Position numbers and translations under genes: made by a program
In this document: piece by piece, positions 17,326 to 28,030 of the stretch
How positions within the stretch are numbered: position 1 is the stretch's first letter
How the letters are laid out: each line of letters begins with the position of its first letter
Notes under the pieces: generated by a model
What the model saw: only the letters and a program-made list of their open reading frames with translations
What the model was told of the DNA's origin: nothing
Database searches by the model: none
From: Streptomyces antibioticus
Lineage (GTDB): Bacteria; Actinomycetota; Actinomycetes; Streptomycetales; Streptomycetaceae
Reading direction: 5' to 3'
Assembly (NCBI RefSeq): GCF_001514065.1
Contig: NZ_KQ948424.1
Coordinates: 841,568-905,567 of the forward strand
Length of the DNA stretch: 64,000 bases

Positions 17326-18827
17326 CCGGTGTCGGCGAAGCGCAGGACCAGTTGGGGAGCGCCCGACAGGGCGATGCCGAGGACGCCGGTGAGGGCGAGT
17401 GCGGCGGTGAGGGGCGCGGGGACCCTGTGGCGTACGGCTTCGCCCTCGGGCGCGCGGAACAGCAGCGCCGTCCACTGGAGGTAGTAGTACAGCGCGATCA
17501 CGACGTTGGCGGCCATGACCACGGCGAGCCAGCCGAGGCCGGCGTCGACGGCGGCGGAGAAGACGGTGACCTTGGCGAAGAGGCCGATGATGCCCGGCGG
17601 GAGTCCGGCGAGGCACAGCAGGAAGAACGCCAGGAGGAGCGCGGCGAGGGGGTTGGTGGCGTAGAGGCCCCGGTAGTCGCTGACGCGGTTGCGGGCCTTC
17701 GTACGGCCCACCAGTGCGGCCACCGCGAAGGCACCGAGGTTCACGGCGGCGTACATGAGGGCGTAGGCGACGGTGGAGCCGATGGAGTGCTCGGCGTCGT
17801 CGGAGTAGGCGGCCGCGGCGATCGGCACCAGGAGGTAGCCGGCCTGGCCGACGGAGGACCAGGCGAGGAGGCGTACGGCGCTGTACGCGCGCGTGGCCTG
17901 CTGTCGGAGGGCTCCGACGTTGCCGACGGTCATGGTGAGGGCGGCCAGCGCGGCCAGTGCCGGGCCCCAGACGTCGGCGTACGAGGGCAGGGCGACGACG
18001 GTGAGGAGGATCAGGCCGGAGAAGCCGACCGCCTTGCCGACGACCGACAAGTAGGCGGCGATCGGGAGAGGCGCCCCTACGTAGGTGTCCGGAACCCAGA
18101 AGTGGAAGGGCACGGCGGCCGTCTTGAAGGCGAAGCCGATGAGGGTGAGGACCACGCCGGTCTGGGTGAGGGTGTGGAGCTGGCCGTCGACGTGCTGGAT
18201 GCGGTCGGCGATCTGGGTGAGGTAGAGGGTGCCTGTGGAGGCGTACACGAAGCTGATGCCCATGAGGCTGACCGCGGTCGCGGTGACCGAGGACAGGAAG
18301 AACTTCAGGGCCGCTTCCGAGGACTTGCGGTCGCCTTGGCGCAGGCCTACGAGGGCGAACGCCGGCAAGGAGGCGACTTCCAGGGCGACGATCAGGGTGG
18401 CCAGGTCGCGGGAGGCGGGCAGGAGGGCGGCACCGGCGGCGGAGGAGAGCAGCAGGAACCAGTACTCCCCTTCGGGGAGTCCCTTGTCGGCATCCTTGAG
18501 GGCCGTGACCGACAGGAGGGCGGCCAGCAGCGCTCCGCCGAGCACCAGGAGCTGGAGGACGAGGGTGAAGCGGTCCGCGGTGTAGCTGCAGACGTCGGCT
18601 TGGCCGGACAGGCAGAAGGTGGCTCGGTCGGCGTCCAGGAGGGGCAGCAGCATGAGCGCGGAGGCGGCCAGGCCCGCGACGGACAGCCAGCCGAGCAGTG
18701 CCTTCTTCGCGTCACCGACGAAAAGATCAGCTACGAGGACGACGAGGCCGACGACTGCCGTGATGGCGGGCGGTGCGATGGCGAGCCAGTCGACCGACTG
18801 GACGAGGTTCGCGGCCAGGGAGCTCAT
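17316..18827 (-). CDS. nuoN: NADH-quinone oxidoreductase subunit N
   Basis: NuoN is an antiporter-like proton-translocating membrane subunit of complex I. The 503-residue product has about 14 hydrophobic spans, the conserved GFAFKTAAVPFHFWVPDTY segment (Lys and His of the proton path), and LLAWSSVGQAGYLLVPI. Its ATG start overlaps the nuoM stop by four bases. It is the last gene of the ten-gene operon running down from nuoA at 27825. Confidence 0.94.
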   Translation of the reverse strand: MSSLAANLVQSVDWLAIAPPAITAVVGLVVLVADLFVGDAKKALLGWLSVAGLAASALMLLPLLDADRATFCLSGQADVCSYTADRFTLVLQLLVLGGALLAALLSVTALKDADKGLPEGEYWFLLLSSAAGAALLPASRDLATLIVALEVASLPAFALVGLRQGDRKSSEAALKFFLSSVTATAVSLMGISFVYASTGTLYLTQIADRIQHVDGQLHTLTQTGVVLTLIGFAFKTAAVPFHFWVPDTYVGAPLPIAAYLSVVGKAVGFSGLILLTVVALPSYADVWGPALAALAALTMTVGNVGALRQQATRAYSAVRLLAWSSVGQAGYLLVPIAAAAYSDDAEHSIGSTVAYALMYAAVNLGAFAVAALVGRTKARNRVSDYRGLYATNPLAALLLAFFLLCLAGLPPGIIGLFAKVTVFSAAVDAGLGWLAVVMAANVVIALYYYLQWTALLFRAPEGEAVRHRVPAPLTAALALTGVLGIALSGAPQLVLRFADTGLF

Positions 18828-20398
18828 CGGGTGCCTCCTGCGAGGAGCTGCTGCACGGCCGGGTCGGTCAGACCCAGGAGGGCCTTGGGCCACAGGCCGG
18901 CTACGACGGTGAGGGCGACGAGCGGCGTCCAGGCCGCGAACTCGTACGCGTGGACGTCGGCGAGCTTCGGCGCGTCCTGCGGTACGGCGCCCATGCAGAC
19001 GCGGCGGACCACGGCGAGGAGGTAGGCGGCCGTGAGGAGGGTGCCGAAGGCCGCGATCGCCATGAAGGTGAGGAAGGCGGGGCGGCTGAGGTCGTCGGCG
19101 GGGTCGAACGCGCCGAACAGGGCCAGCATCTCGCCCCAGAACCCGGCGAGTCCGGGCAGGCCGAGGGAGGCGACCGCGGCGAACGCGAGCAGGCCGCCGA
19201 GGCGTGGGGCCTTGCCGTAGAGCGCGGCGCCGGTCTGTTCGGCGAGGGTGTCGAGGTCGGTGGTGCCCGTGCGGTCCTTGAGGGCTCCGACCAGGAAGAA
19301 GAGCAGGCCGGTGATGAGGCCGTGGGCGATGTTGGCGAACAGGGCGCCGTTCACGCCGGTCGGGGTCATGGTGGCGATGCCGAGGAGGACGAAGCCCATG
19401 TGGCCGACGGAGGAGTACGCGATGAGGCGCTTGAGGTCGCCCTTCGCGCCCTGCTTGGCGAGGGCCAGGCAGGCCAGGGACCCGTAGATGATCCCGACGA
19501 CGGCGAAGGCGGCGAGGTAGGGCGCGAAGTCGGCGAAGCCGTCGGGCGCGATCGGCAGCAGGATCCGGACGAACCCGTACGTGCCCATCTTCAGCAGAAC
19601 GCCGGCCAGCAGGACCGAGCCGACGGTCGGCGCGGCGGTGTGGGCGTCGGGCAGCCAGCTGTGCAGGGGCCACATCGGGGTCTTGACCGCGAGTCCGAGC
19701 CCGATCGCCAATACTGCGATGACCTGCACGGATGTGGTCAGCGACCGGCCGTTGTCAGTGGCGAGTGCCACCATGTCGAACGTGCCCGCCTTGATTCCGA
19801 TCAGGAGCAGGCCCAGCAGCATGACGACCGAACCGAGCAGCGTGTACAGGATGAAGCGCCAGGCGGCCGCGGTCCTGCCCTCGCCGCCCCAGCGGGCGAT
19901 GAGGAAGTACATCGGGATGAGCACCATCTCGAACGCCAGGAAGAACAGCAGCAGATCGAGGACGGCGAAGGTCGCGAGAGTGCCGGACTCAAGGACGAGC
20001 AGGAGGGCGACGAAGGCCTTCGGGGTGGGGCCCGCAGGCATCTTGAAGTACGAGTAGAGCGCGCAGAGGAAGGTCAGCAGCGCGGTCAGGACCAGAAGGG
20101 GGAGGGAGATGCCGTCGATGCCGAGGTGGATGCGCACGTCGAGTGCGGGGATCCAGCTGATGTCGGTCGTGGCCTGCATCTTCGACGGATGGTCGTGGTC
20201 GAAGCCGAGCGCGAGGACGATCGCGGCGACGAGAATCGCGCCGGTCACCGTCACCCCGTGCCGGAGGACGGCCTGCTCGGGCGACTTTCCCTTCAGTCCG
20301 GGCGGGGCGGGCAGCAGAGCGGCGACGGCGCCGAGGAGCGGGCCGACGACGACGAACGCCAGAAGAAACTGCATCACGGACTCGTTGATACCGATCAC
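18824..20398 (-). CDS. nuoM: NADH-quinone oxidoreductase subunit M
   Basis: NuoM is the second antiporter-like subunit of the membrane arm. The 524-residue product has about 14 spans, KTPMWPLHSWLPDAHTAAP carrying the conserved Lys, LLKMGTYGFVRI, and AYSSVGHMGFVLLGI. The GTG start at 20398 lies 6 bp after nuoL; an internal ATG eight codons on (MQFLLAFVV) is an alternative. It overlaps nuoN downstream. Confidence 0.95.
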   Translation of the reverse strand: MIGINESVMQFLLAFVVVGPLLGAVAALLPAPPGLKGKSPEQAVLRHGVTVTGAILVAAIVLALGFDHDHPSKMQATTDISWIPALDVRIHLGIDGISLPLLVLTALLTFLCALYSYFKMPAGPTPKAFVALLLVLESGTLATFAVLDLLLFFLAFEMVLIPMYFLIARWGGEGRTAAAWRFILYTLLGSVVMLLGLLLIGIKAGTFDMVALATDNGRSLTTSVQVIAVLAIGLGLAVKTPMWPLHSWLPDAHTAAPTVGSVLLAGVLLKMGTYGFVRILLPIAPDGFADFAPYLAAFAVVGIIYGSLACLALAKQGAKGDLKRLIAYSSVGHMGFVLLGIATMTPTGVNGALFANIAHGLITGLLFFLVGALKDRTGTTDLDTLAEQTGAALYGKAPRLGGLLAFAAVASLGLPGLAGFWGEMLALFGAFDPADDLSRPAFLTFMAIAAFGTLLTAAYLLAVVRRVCMGAVPQDAPKLADVHAYEFAAWTPLVALTVVAGLWPKALLGLTDPAVQQLLAGGTR

Positions 20399-20404
20399 GC
20401 CTGC

Positions 20405-22399
20405 TCACGCTCCCGTGGCGACGAGGACTGCGGCGACCACCAGGACGACGGTGCCGGCGAGCAGCGCGCTCACATAGGTCTGCACATTGCCGGTCTGGGC
20501 CCGCCGTACGGCCCAGCCGAGCGCCCGGGGCGTGGCTCCCGCGCCGCGTACGTAGGTCTCGACGACCTCGCGGTCGAGGAAGCGGACGAGAGTGGCGGCG
20601 GCCTGGACCGGGCGGACGAAGAGGGCCGAGTAGACGGCGTCGAGGTGGAAGCCGACGGCCGCGTGCCGATGCAGCGGGCCGAGGAGGAGCCGGCCGGGGT
20701 CGGCGGGGTCGGGCGCGTAGGCGATGTCCCCGTACGCCGGCTCGTGGCTGGCGATGGCCTCGGCCTCGACGAGGGCGGCGTCGCCCTCCGGGTGGGCGGC
20801 GACCGCGCCCAGCGGCACGCGAGCCGCGAGCGCGGTGGTGTGCCGCCAAGCGGCGTAGGTGACGATGCCGCCGACCAGGGCGACGCCCGTGCCGACGACG
20901 GACGTGGTCAGAGTCGGGGTCAGGTCGCGGCCGTCGAACCAGTCGGGCAGCACGCGGTAGGCGAGTCCGCCGACGGCGAGGGACGGGACGGCGAGCACCC
21001 ACAGGACCACGTTCATGGTGAGGGGCTGGCGGCCGTGGTCGGGGGCCTCGGCGCCCTGGCCGTAGAAGGCCAGCAGCCACAGGCGCGTCGCGTAGGCCGC
21101 CGTGAGCAGGGCCGTGAGCAGGCCCGCGACGAGGACGAGCCAGCCCGCTGCGCCGGGGGCGTGCTCGGTGTGGCCGGTGGCGACGTGCTCGGCGGCGCCG
21201 AGGACGGACTCCTTGGAGAAGAAGCCGCTGAACGGCGGGATCGCGGCGAGCGCGAGGAGTGCCACGGTCATCGTCCAGTAGGCGTCGGGCACGCGGTCGC
21301 GCAGGTGGCCCATGCGGGACATGGCGGCCAGTGAGTTGGTGCCGGCGGCGTGGATGATCACGCCGGCCGCGAGGAACAACAGCGCCTTGAAAGCGCCGTG
21401 CGACAGGAGGTGGAAGACGGCGGCACCGCGGTCGCCGACGGCGAGGGCGCCGGTCATGTAGCCGAGCTGGCCGATGGTCGAGTAGGCGAGAACGCGCTTG
21501 ATGTCGTCCTGGGCGAGCGCGGCGAGCGCCGAGCCCGTCATCGTCACGGCGGCCATGACGGCGAGGACGACCATCGCGGCCTGCGAGGCCTCGAAGACAG
21601 GGAGGAGACGGGCGACGAAGTAGACACCGGCGGCCACCATCGTCGCGGCGTGGATCAGCGCGGAGACGGGCGTGGGGCCCGCCATCGCGTCCGGGAGCCA
21701 GGTGTGCAGCGGGAACTGCGCCGACTTACCGGCCACCCCCGCGAGGAGCAGCAGGGCGATCAGGGTCGGGTGGTCCAGTCCCCCGCCAGCGACGGCGTCG
21801 AGCACCTTCGTGATGCGGAACGACCCGGCGTCGGTGGCCAGCGCGAACAGGCCGATGAGGAAGGGCACGTCGCCGAGCTTGGTGACGAGGAAGGCCTTGA
21901 TGGAGGCGGCGCGGGCCTCCGGGGTCTCCCAGTAGTGGCCGACCAGGAAGTACGAGCAGATGCCCATGACCTCCCAGCCCACCAGCAGCACCATCAGGTC
22001 GCCGGAGTAGACGACGAGGAGCATCGCGGAGGTGAAGAGGGAGACCAGGGCCGCGTACGACGGGTAGCGCGGGTCGTCGCGCAGATAGCCGGTCGAGTAG
22101 ATCTGCACGCAGCTCGCGACGAGTCCCACCAGAACAGCGACGAGGGCGGCGAAGCCGTCGATGTGCAGGGCGAGTTCGATCGGGATCGAGCCGGTGGGCG
22201 TGAGCTCGGTGGCGGCGTTCACGGCCTCGTCCCCGCCCTGGCGTACGGCGACGATCGCGGCCAGTACGAGGGAGGCGAGCGTCGGCAGTACCGCCAGCGG
22301 GCGGATGAACCCTGGTGCCGTGCGCCCCAGGAGCAGGCCGGCGGCCGCGCCCAGGAACGGAAGGAGGGGGACGAGGACGGCGAGGGTGGTGGTGGTCAC
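20405..22399 (-). CDS. nuoL: NADH-quinone oxidoreductase subunit L
   Basis: NuoL is the distal antiporter-like subunit with the long lateral helix. The 664-residue product shows [52 protein letters not shown] and [11 protein letters not shown], all standard NuoL motifs, and a long C-terminal region including the lateral-helix part. The GTG start overlaps the nuoK stop (GTGA). Confidence 0.96.
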   Translation of the reverse strand: MTTTTLAVLVPLLPFLGAAAGLLLGRTAPGFIRPLAVLPTLASLVLAAIVAVRQGGDEAVNAATELTPTGSIPIELALHIDGFAALVAVLVGLVASCVQIYSTGYLRDDPRYPSYAALVSLFTSAMLLVVYSGDLMVLLVGWEVMGICSYFLVGHYWETPEARAASIKAFLVTKLGDVPFLIGLFALATDAGSFRITKVLDAVAGGGLDHPTLIALLLLAGVAGKSAQFPLHTWLPDAMAGPTPVSALIHAATMVAAGVYFVARLLPVFEASQAAMVVLAVMAAVTMTGSALAALAQDDIKRVLAYSTIGQLGYMTGALAVGDRGAAVFHLLSHGAFKALLFLAAGVIIHAAGTNSLAAMSRMGHLRDRVPDAYWTMTVALLALAAIPPFSGFFSKESVLGAAEHVATGHTEHAPGAAGWLVLVAGLLTALLTAAYATRLWLLAFYGQGAEAPDHGRQPLTMNVVLWVLAVPSLAVGGLAYRVLPDWFDGRDLTPTLTTSVVGTGVALVGGIVTYAAWRHTTALAARVPLGAVAAHPEGDAALVEAEAIASHEPAYGDIAYAPDPADPGRLLLGPLHRHAAVGFHLDAVYSALFVRPVQAAATLVRFLDREVVETYVRGAGATPRALGWAVRRAQTGNVQTYVSALLAGTVVLVVAAVLVATGA

Positions 22400-22782
22400 G
22401 CGGTGGCCTCAGCCTTCTCGGCCGCGGTGGCGTCGCCGTCGGAGTCGGCGCCTTCGGGCTCGTGGCCCTCGGCGGTGTCGCGGAGCTTGTCGATGTCCGA
22501 GGTGCCGCGGTTGCGGTAGACGGCGAGGACGATCGCCAGGCCGATGCCGATCTCGGCGGCGGCGATGGCGATGGTGAACAGGGTCAGGGCCTGGCCGGAG
22601 TGCAGCGTCTCCTCGGCGGTCCGGCTGAGCCAGACGTCGAAGGCGACCAGGTTGAGGTTGACGGCGTTGAGCATCAGCTCGACCGACATCAGGACCAGGA
22701 TCGCGTTGCGGCGGGCGAGGACGCCGTACAGGCCGGTGCAGAAGAGGAGAGCGGAGAGCACGGCGGGATAGGCGAGGTGCAT
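22396..22782 (-). CDS. nuoK: NADH-quinone oxidoreductase subunit K
   Basis: NuoK is a small three-span subunit of the complex I membrane arm. The 128-residue product shows [20 protein letters not shown] with the conserved Glu, then [12 protein letters not shown] and [20 protein letters not shown]. It is longer than the usual 100 residues because of an acidic tail (about residues 103-128). Its ATG overlaps the nuoJ stop in a TGATG arrangement. Confidence 0.95.
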   Translation of the reverse strand: MHLAYPAVLSALLFCTGLYGVLARRNAILVLMSVELMLNAVNLNLVAFDVWLSRTAEETLHSGQALTLFTIAIAAAEIGIGLAIVLAVYRNRGTSDIDKLRDTAEGHEPEGADSDGDATAAEKAEATA

Positions 22783-23456
22783 CAGCGGGCACCTCCCGGC
22801 TCGGTCGACTCGGTTCCCGAGGTCGGCACTTTTCGCTCGATCCGGTGATTGCGGGAATCCGGGACGGATGGGGAACCACCGGACACGGCCCGGGAGTTCA
22901 CAGGGGGCGAGGCCGACTCCGCCTTCGCCTTGCGGGACAGGACGATCGCGCCGACCAGCGCCGCGAGGAGCAGGACGGAGAGGGCCTCGAAGGGGAGCAC
23001 CCAGTTCTGGAAGAGGCTCGCTCCGGTGGCCTCCGTCGAGCCGGCGGCGGGGCCGTCCAGATCGACCCAGGTCGTGCGGAAGGCGTCGACGACGACCCAG
23101 ATCAGGGCGGCGGCCGAGGCGACGGCGACCGTGAGGGCGGCCCAGCGGTTGCCGGAGTCGGCGTCCGGAGAGCGGCCGATGGGGGCCTTGGTGAGCATCA
23201 GACCGAAGAGGAGGAGCACAACGACGGAACCGACGTAGATGAGGACCTGCACCCAGGCGATGAACTCGGCCGTGAGAAGGAGGTATTCGACGGCGAGACC
23301 CCCGAGGGTCACCACCAGCCACAGGGCGGCGTGCACCAGCTGCCGGGTGGTGACGGTGACGAGGGCCGCGCCGAAGGTCACCAGGCCGACGAGGAGGAAG
23401 GCGATCTCCACACCGGTCGGGGAGAGGAAGCCGTGCGTTTCGGCGGCGAGACTCAC
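22782..23456 (-). CDS. nuoJ: NADH-quinone oxidoreductase subunit J
   Basis: NuoJ is a five-span subunit with the mobile third helix of the proton pathway. The 224-residue product includes [20 protein letters not shown] and [21 protein letters not shown], the conserved signature. The GTG start ([15 protein letters not shown]) overlaps the nuoI stop. The last 35 residues, rich in Ser, Pro and Arg, are not typical of the core family. Confidence 0.95.
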   Translation of the reverse strand: MSLAAETHGFLSPTGVEIAFLLVGLVTFGAALVTVTTRQLVHAALWLVVTLGGLAVEYLLLTAEFIAWVQVLIYVGSVVVLLLFGLMLTKAPIGRSPDADSGNRWAALTVAVASAAALIWVVVDAFRTTWVDLDGPAAGSTEATGASLFQNWVLPFEALSVLLLAALVGAIVLSRKAKAESASPPVNSRAVSGGSPSVPDSRNHRIERKVPTSGTESTEPGGAR

Positions 23457-24001
23457 GACTCTCCCTCCTGCTGCTCCGCCTGGGCGGCCAGCTTCTCGGC
23501 CGTCTTGCGGGCGGCGGCGATCTCCTTCGGCTCCTCGGCGGCGGGGTCGAGGGCCGGCGGGGCCGGGACGGTCCACATCCACTCGCGGAGCTTGTCCCGC
23601 TCGTGGGTGAGGTCGCGGATGTCGGTCTCGGCGTACTCGAACTCCGGCGACCAGAACAGGGCGTCGAAAGGACAGACCTCGATGCAGATACCGCAGTACA
23701 TGCACAGGGAGAAGTCGATTGCGAAGCGGTCGAGGACGTTGCGGCTGCGCTCGCGGCCACCGGGGGCGGCGGGCGGGACCGTCTCCTTGTGTGAGTCGAT
23801 GTAGATGCACCAGTCCGGGCACTCCCGGGCGCAGAGCATGCAGACCGTGCAGTTCTCCTCGAACAGGCCGATGACGCCGCGGGTGCGGGGCGGGAGGTCG
23901 GGCTGGACGTCGGGGTACTGCTCGGTGACGGTCTTCTTCGTCATCGTGCGGAGGGTGACGGCCAGGCCCTTGGCGAGGCCGCTGCCAGGAATGGGGGCCA
24001 T
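23453..24001 (-). CDS. nuoI: NADH-quinone oxidoreductase subunit I (two 4Fe-4S clusters)
   Basis: NuoI carries clusters N6a and N6b, passing electrons toward NuoB. The 182-residue product has [15 protein letters not shown] and [12 protein letters not shown], two complete CxxCxxCxxxCP motifs, and a Lys/Glu-rich C-terminal tail. The ATG ([12 protein letters not shown]) is 2 bp from the nuoH stop. In this reduced operon it is the only 8Fe ferredoxin-like subunit, so it is the likeliest entry point for electrons if a soluble donor is used. Confidence 0.95.
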   Translation of the reverse strand: MAPIPGSGLAKGLAVTLRTMTKKTVTEQYPDVQPDLPPRTRGVIGLFEENCTVCMLCARECPDWCIYIDSHKETVPPAAPGGRERSRNVLDRFAIDFSLCMYCGICIEVCPFDALFWSPEFEYAETDIRDLTHERDKLREWMWTVPAPPALDPAAEEPKEIAAARKTAEKLAAQAEQQEGES

Positions 24002-24003
24002 GG

Positions 24004-24972
24004 TTACTGGATCACCACCTTGACGATGCCGGTGAGGGCGATCTGGGCGAGAGAAAGGGGGACGAGGAGGGTCCAGGAGAACTTCTGGAGCTGGTCCTCG
24101 CGCAGACGGGGGTAGGTCACGCGGAGCCAGATCACGACGAAGGCGAGGACGGCCGTCTTCAACAGGGTCCACACCCAGCCGAGGCCGTCGGCGCCCCAAG
24201 GGCCGTGCCAGCCGCCCAGGAAGAGGACGGTGGTCAGGCCGCACAGGACGATGATCCCGGCGTACTCGGCGAGCAGGAACAGGGCGAAGCGGAGGCCGGT
24301 GTACTCCGTGTAGGCGCCGAAGATGATCTCCGAGTCGGCGACGGGCATGTCGAAGGGCGGGCGCTGGAGTTCGGCGAGGCCGGCGACGAAGAAGACGATC
24401 GCGCCGACGATCTGCCAGGGCAGCCACCACCACTCGAAGGCGTCGACGATGCCGGGGAGGGAGACCGTGCCGGCCGCCATCGCGACGGAGGCGGCGGTCA
24501 GCAGCATCGGGAGTTCGTAGGCGAGGAGCTGAGCGGCGGTGCGGAGGCCGCCGAGAAGGGAGAACTTGTTGGCGGAGGCCCAGCCGGCCATGAGAGAGCC
24601 GAGGACGCTCACGCCCATGACGGCCAGGACGAAGAAGATGCCGGCGTCGATGACCTCGCCGACGGCGCCCTCGCCGGGGCCGATGGGGATGGCCAGGAGG
24701 ACCAGGAGGTAGGGCAGGAGGGCTACGGCGGGGGCGAGTTGGAAGATGCGGCGGTCGGCGCCCGCGGGTACGACGTCTTCCTTTTGCGCGAACTTCACGC
24801 CGTCCGCGACGAGTTGTGCCCAGCCGTGGAAGCCACCGGCGTACATGGGACCGAGGCGGCCCTGCATGTGGGCCATGACCTTGTGCTCGGTCTGGCCGAC
24901 GATCAGGGGGAAGGTGAGGAAGACGACGAAGACGATCAGGAGTCGCAGGGCGACGTCGAGAGCGTCGTTCAC
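24004..24972 (-). CDS. nuoH: NADH-quinone oxidoreductase subunit H
   Basis: NuoH is the membrane subunit that forms the quinone chamber with NuoB and NuoD. The 322-residue product shows [19 protein letters not shown] and [16 protein letters not shown] with the conserved acidic residues, and [15 protein letters not shown]. The GTG start overlaps the nuoC stop. All expected motifs are present, although NuoD is not encoded here. Confidence 0.95.
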   Translation of the reverse strand: MNDALDVALRLLIVFVVFLTFPLIVGQTEHKVMAHMQGRLGPMYAGGFHGWAQLVADGVKFAQKEDVVPAGADRRIFQLAPAVALLPYLLVLLAIPIGPGEGAVGEVIDAGIFFVLAVMGVSVLGSLMAGWASANKFSLLGGLRTAAQLLAYELPMLLTAASVAMAAGTVSLPGIVDAFEWWWLPWQIVGAIVFFVAGLAELQRPPFDMPVADSEIIFGAYTEYTGLRFALFLLAEYAGIIVLCGLTTVLFLGGWHGPWGADGLGWVWTLLKTAVLAFVVIWLRVTYPRLREDQLQKFSWTLLVPLSLAQIALTGIVKVVIQ

Positions 24973-26804
24973 TGCGGGCCTCCTGCGGGGTCTTCGGGGG
25001 TGTTGCGGGTGTGGGGGGTATTGGGGGAGCTAGGGGCGTCAGGGGTACCGGGAGAGTCGGGGGCTTCGGTGGTGCCGGGAGACTCTGGGGCGCCGGAAGA
25101 CGCGGGGTGGCCGAGAGGCTCGGGGTCGCCGACGGGGGTGTCGCGTGTCTCCGGACCTTCGGGCGCCGCTTCGGGGACGGGAGACTGATCAGCCTGTGCC
25201 TCGGGGCCCGGACCCGGCTCGGGTGTCGGGCGCGGTTCGGCCTCGGACTCCGGGCGCGGTTCGGACTCCGCCGCCGAAGCCGATCCGGACGGCCGCTCCG
25301 ACTCCGGGCTCGGTCCTGACACCGACTCCGGTGACGGCTCCGGGCGCGACTTCGATTCCGGTTGCGGTTGCGGCTCAGTTCCTGGCCGCTGATCGGCGCC
25401 GGATTCCCCGCCGGCGTCCGTCCCAGGCTCCGCGCCCCTTCCGGTGTCGGACTCGGCGTCCCGCCCGGATTCGGGTTCGTCGAAGGCTGGGCGGGCGTGG
25501 TGCCACGGGGCGTCGGCACTGCGAGGAGCACGCGAGGTGGGCTTCGGGGGCGTGGCGGCCGGGATCGGCTCATCGGCCGGTGCGGTGCCGGAGGGTGTGG
25601 TGCCGGGTGCGGAGGCCTGGCTGGCGGAGCCTTCCGAGGCGCTGCGGCGCGGAACGGCGGTGGAGTCAGTGCCGGTGCCCGGGGCGTCGGTGGCCGAGCC
25701 CTCGCTCGGAGTGTCGGCGCCCCCGGCTGCCGTCTGGCTCGCCGAGCCTTGGGCAGCCGTACGCGACCGGCGCGGGCCGGCAGCAGGAGTGGCCGGTACC
25801 GCCGACGTCTCCGTCTGGCTCGCCGAACCCTCCGCCGCCGAACGCGAGCGGCGCGGACCGGCAGCCGAAGCACCCGGCGCCGCCGACCCCTCCACCTGAC
25901 TCGCCGAACCCTCCGCCGCCGAACGCGACCGACGCGGACCGGCAGCCGAAGCACCCGGCGCCGCCGACCCCTCCACCTGACTCGCCGAACCCTCCGCCGC
26001 CGAACGCGACCGGCGCGGACCAGCAGCCGAAGTACCCGGCGCCGCCGACCCCTCCACCTGGCTCGCCGAACCCTCCGCCGCCGAACGTGACCGGCGCGGG
26101 CCGGCAGCCGAAGTACCCGGCGTCTCCGTCTCCTGGCTCGCCGAACCCTCTGATGCCGTGCGGGTTCGGCGGGTGGGGCGTTCGGTTGTCGGTCGTGGGC
26201 CTGTTGTGCGGGTGGGGCGGGCCGGGGCGGGGGGGAGTTGGCCCTTTTGGGGGCCCCAGTCGTTGGGGTCGGGGACGCCTGGGGGGAGCATCTGGCGGCG
26301 CTTGGGGCCGCCGTGGTCGGACTCGCCCGGTTCCTTCGCGCCGGGCCAGGCCTTGGCGACGCGGGCGGCCAGGACGAAGTCCTTGCGGAGGGGGTGGCCT
26401 TCGAAGGTTTCCGGAAGGAGGAGGTGGTCCAGGGCCGGGTGGCCCTCGAAGACGACGCCGAACATTTCGTGCGTCTCGCGTTCGTGCCAGGCCGCGCCGG
26501 CGAAGACGTGGACGGCGGTCGGCAGGGTCGGGGACTCGTGCGGGACCGTCGTCCGCAGAAGGAGGCGGCGTACCGGGGAGAGGGCGGCGACATGGGCGGC
26601 GACGCGGAAGCCGGTGCCGGGTTCGTCGACGGCGCTGAGCCAGTCGAAGTAGGTGCAGCCCAGTTCGTCGCGGGCCGTCTGGAGGGCGGTGGTCCAGGAG
26701 GCCGGTGGGACATCGACGGTGAGGACGTCGTAGGACTCCTCGGCGGTGGCGTCGGGGCCGAAGAGTTCCTCGGTGGGGGCGGGCAGCCAGCCGGTCGTGG
26801 TCAT
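24969..26804 (-). CDS. nuoC: NADH-quinone oxidoreductase subunit C with a giant low-complexity C-terminal extension
   Basis: Residues 1 to about 165 are a recognisable NuoC domain: [20 protein letters not shown], then [20 protein letters not shown] and EGHPLRKDF, the NuoC signature. NuoC normally ends near 160-240 residues, but this protein is 611. From about residue 190 it becomes Pro/Ser/Glu/Ala-rich and probably disordered. Five copies of a 27-residue unit beginning [15 protein letters not shown] start at residues 235, 262, 289, 316 and 343; an acidic Pro-Glu-Ser tail follows to the end. The frame stays open, so it is a true fusion-like extension and not a frameshift. The ATG overlaps the nuoB stop, and nuoH overlaps its end. 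No NuoD is present. Confidence 0.88.
   Translation of the reverse strand: MTTTGWLPAPTEELFGPDATAEESYDVLTVDVPPASWTTALQTARDELGCTYFDWLSAVDEPGTGFRVAAHVAALSPVRRLLLRTTVPHESPTLPTAVHVFAGAAWHERETHEMFGVVFEGHPALDHLLLPETFEGHPLRKDFVLAARVAKAWPGAKEPGESDHGGPKRRQMLPPGVPDPNDWGPQKGQLPPAPARPTRTTGPRPTTERPTRRTRTASEGSASQETETPGTSAAGPRRSRSAAEGSASQVEGSAAPGTSAAGPRRSRSAAEGSASQVEGSAAPGASAAGPRRSRSAAEGSASQVEGSAAPGASAAGPRRSRSAAEGSASQTETSAVPATPAAGPRRSRTAAQGSASQTAAGGADTPSEGSATDAPGTGTDSTAVPRRSASEGSASQASAPGTTPSGTAPADEPIPAATPPKPTSRAPRSADAPWHHARPAFDEPESGRDAESDTGRGAEPGTDAGGESGADQRPGTEPQPQPESKSRPEPSPESVSGPSPESERPSGSASAAESEPRPESEAEPRPTPEPGPGPEAQADQSPVPEAAPEGPETRDTPVGDPEPLGHPASSGAPESPGTTEAPDSPGTPDAPSSPNTPHTRNTPEDPAGGPQ
25698..26102 (-). 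repeat. 81-bp tandem repeats inside nuoC
   Basis: Five copies of an 81-bp unit encode the 27-residue repeat. The central three are nearly identical at the nucleotide level, which suggests recent duplication or gene conversion. Confidence 0.9.
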
Positions 26805-27430
26805 CGTTCCTCCCCCGGGGTGGGAGAGGGGGCCTGCAGCAGGCCGCTCTGGAGGGCGGCCGGGGAGGGGCGTGCGGCGGTGCCGTTGCCGTACCGCTCC
26901 CCCAGCGACTCGCGGGCGATCTTCTCCTGGAGCTTGAGGATGCCCTGGAGCAGCGCCTCGGGGCGGGGCGGGCAGCCGGGGACGTAGACGTCGACGGGGA
27001 TGATCTGGTCGACGCCCTTGGTGACGGAGTAGGAGTCCCAGTACGGGCCGCCGCAGTTGGAGCAGGCGCCGAAGGAGATGACGTACTTGGGTTCCGGCAT
27101 CTGTTCGTAGAGGCGCTTCACGGCGGGAGCCATCTTGTCCGTCACCGTGCCCGACACCACCATGAGGTCGGCCTGCCTCGGGCCCGGCGCGAAGGGGATG
27201 ACGCCGAGGCGGATGAAGTCGTGGCGGGCCATCGACGCGGCGATGAACTCGATCGCGCAGCAGGCGAGGCCGAAGTTGAAGACCCAGAGCGAGTAGCGGC
27301 GGCCCCAGTTGAGGACCACCTTCATCGGCTCGGGGGCCAGGCGGGCGAGGGCGCCCAGGCGCTTGGGCTCCGGCAGGAGCACGGGCTCCGGCGAGGTCGG
27401 GTCGGGAGTCACGTTCGGCGTCACGTCCAT
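26801..27430 (-). CDS. nuoB: NADH-quinone oxidoreductase subunit B (N2 cluster)
   Basis: NuoB carries the terminal 4Fe-4S cluster N2 at the quinone site. The 209-residue product has [10 protein letters not shown] (tandem Cys), [16 protein letters not shown] and [14 protein letters not shown], the four-cysteine set. A 27-residue C-terminal extension is Pro/Ser-rich. The ATG overlaps the last 10 bp of nuoA. Confidence 0.96.
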   Translation of the reverse strand: MDVTPNVTPDPTSPEPVLLPEPKRLGALARLAPEPMKVVLNWGRRYSLWVFNFGLACCAIEFIAASMARHDFIRLGVIPFAPGPRQADLMVVSGTVTDKMAPAVKRLYEQMPEPKYVISFGACSNCGGPYWDSYSVTKGVDQIIPVDVYVPGCPPRPEALLQGILKLQEKIARESLGERYGNGTAARPSPAALQSGLLQAPSPTPGEER

Positions 27431-27825
27431 GTCAGGACGCCCTTCTTGTAGGCGTACAGCAGGCCCACGGCCAGGAAGCCGAGGAAGATGAACATCTCGA
27501 CGAGGGTGGTGGCGCCGTAGCCGGGGGCGGCGAAGATCGTGGCCCAGGGGAACAGGAAGATCGAGTCGACGGCGAAGATGACGTAGAGGAAGGCGTAGAC
27601 GTAGTAGCGGACCTGGGTGTGGGCCCAGCCTTCGCCGACGGGGTCGACGCCGCACTCGTAGGTCAGGAGTTTCTCCGGGGTGGGAACCACCGGGCGCAGC
27701 AGTCGTCCGGCGCCGAAGGCGACCGCGACGAACAGCACGCCGACGACGGCGAGCAGCCCGACGACGGAATACGACTGGAAGTAGTCCGAGTAGTCCGACG
27801 CCACGACAGTGGTCGGTTCTCGCAC
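27421..27825 (-). CDS. nuoA: NADH-quinone oxidoreductase subunit A
   Basis: NuoA is a three-span membrane subunit at the quinone chamber. The 134-residue product shows [20 protein letters not shown] with the conserved Cys loop, [21 protein letters not shown], and a C-terminal span. The start is GTG ([16 protein letters not shown]). It is the first gene of the operon; the promoter must lie in the 205 bp shared with the divergent sensor kinase gene. Confidence 0.95.
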   Translation of the reverse strand: MREPTTVVASDYSDYFQSYSVVGLLAVVGVLFVAVAFGAGRLLRPVVPTPEKLLTYECGVDPVGEGWAHTQVRYYVYAFLYVIFAVDSIFLFPWATIFAAPGYGATTLVEMFIFLGFLAVGLLYAYKKGVLTWT

Positions 27826-28030
27826 GTCCGCCCCTCGCTCCCTGTGATCTACGTCGTTCGACGATCTGTACGCACGGGAGTCTAGGGCCTGCTAAAGAAC
27901 GCGTAAGCAGCCCGTCACCGCTTGAGATGCCTGTACGAGAGAGGAAGGGGGGCAGGGTGGGGTTTTCCCCCGGGTGGCGCGGCGGTCCGCCTCATGGCGT
28001 CGCGGCGCGCCGCGCGGCACGCTAACCCAT

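Noticed and set aside
18773-21334. 853-codon open frame on the plus strand across the nuo genes
   Set aside because: It is antisense to nuoL and nuoM, is Gly/Glu/Arg-rich as expected from the opposite strand of high-GC coding DNA, and has no domain.
23453-26713. 1086-codon frame through nuoC and nuoI in another phase
   Set aside because: The true products are NuoI and NuoC in overlapping frames. The long frame is an artefact of Arg/Pro codons in the repeat region.
24969-26804. NuoC extension as a frameshifted NuoD
   Set aside because: All frames over the extension were considered. None carries NuoD motifs, and the sequence is a simple tandem repeat plus acidic tail.
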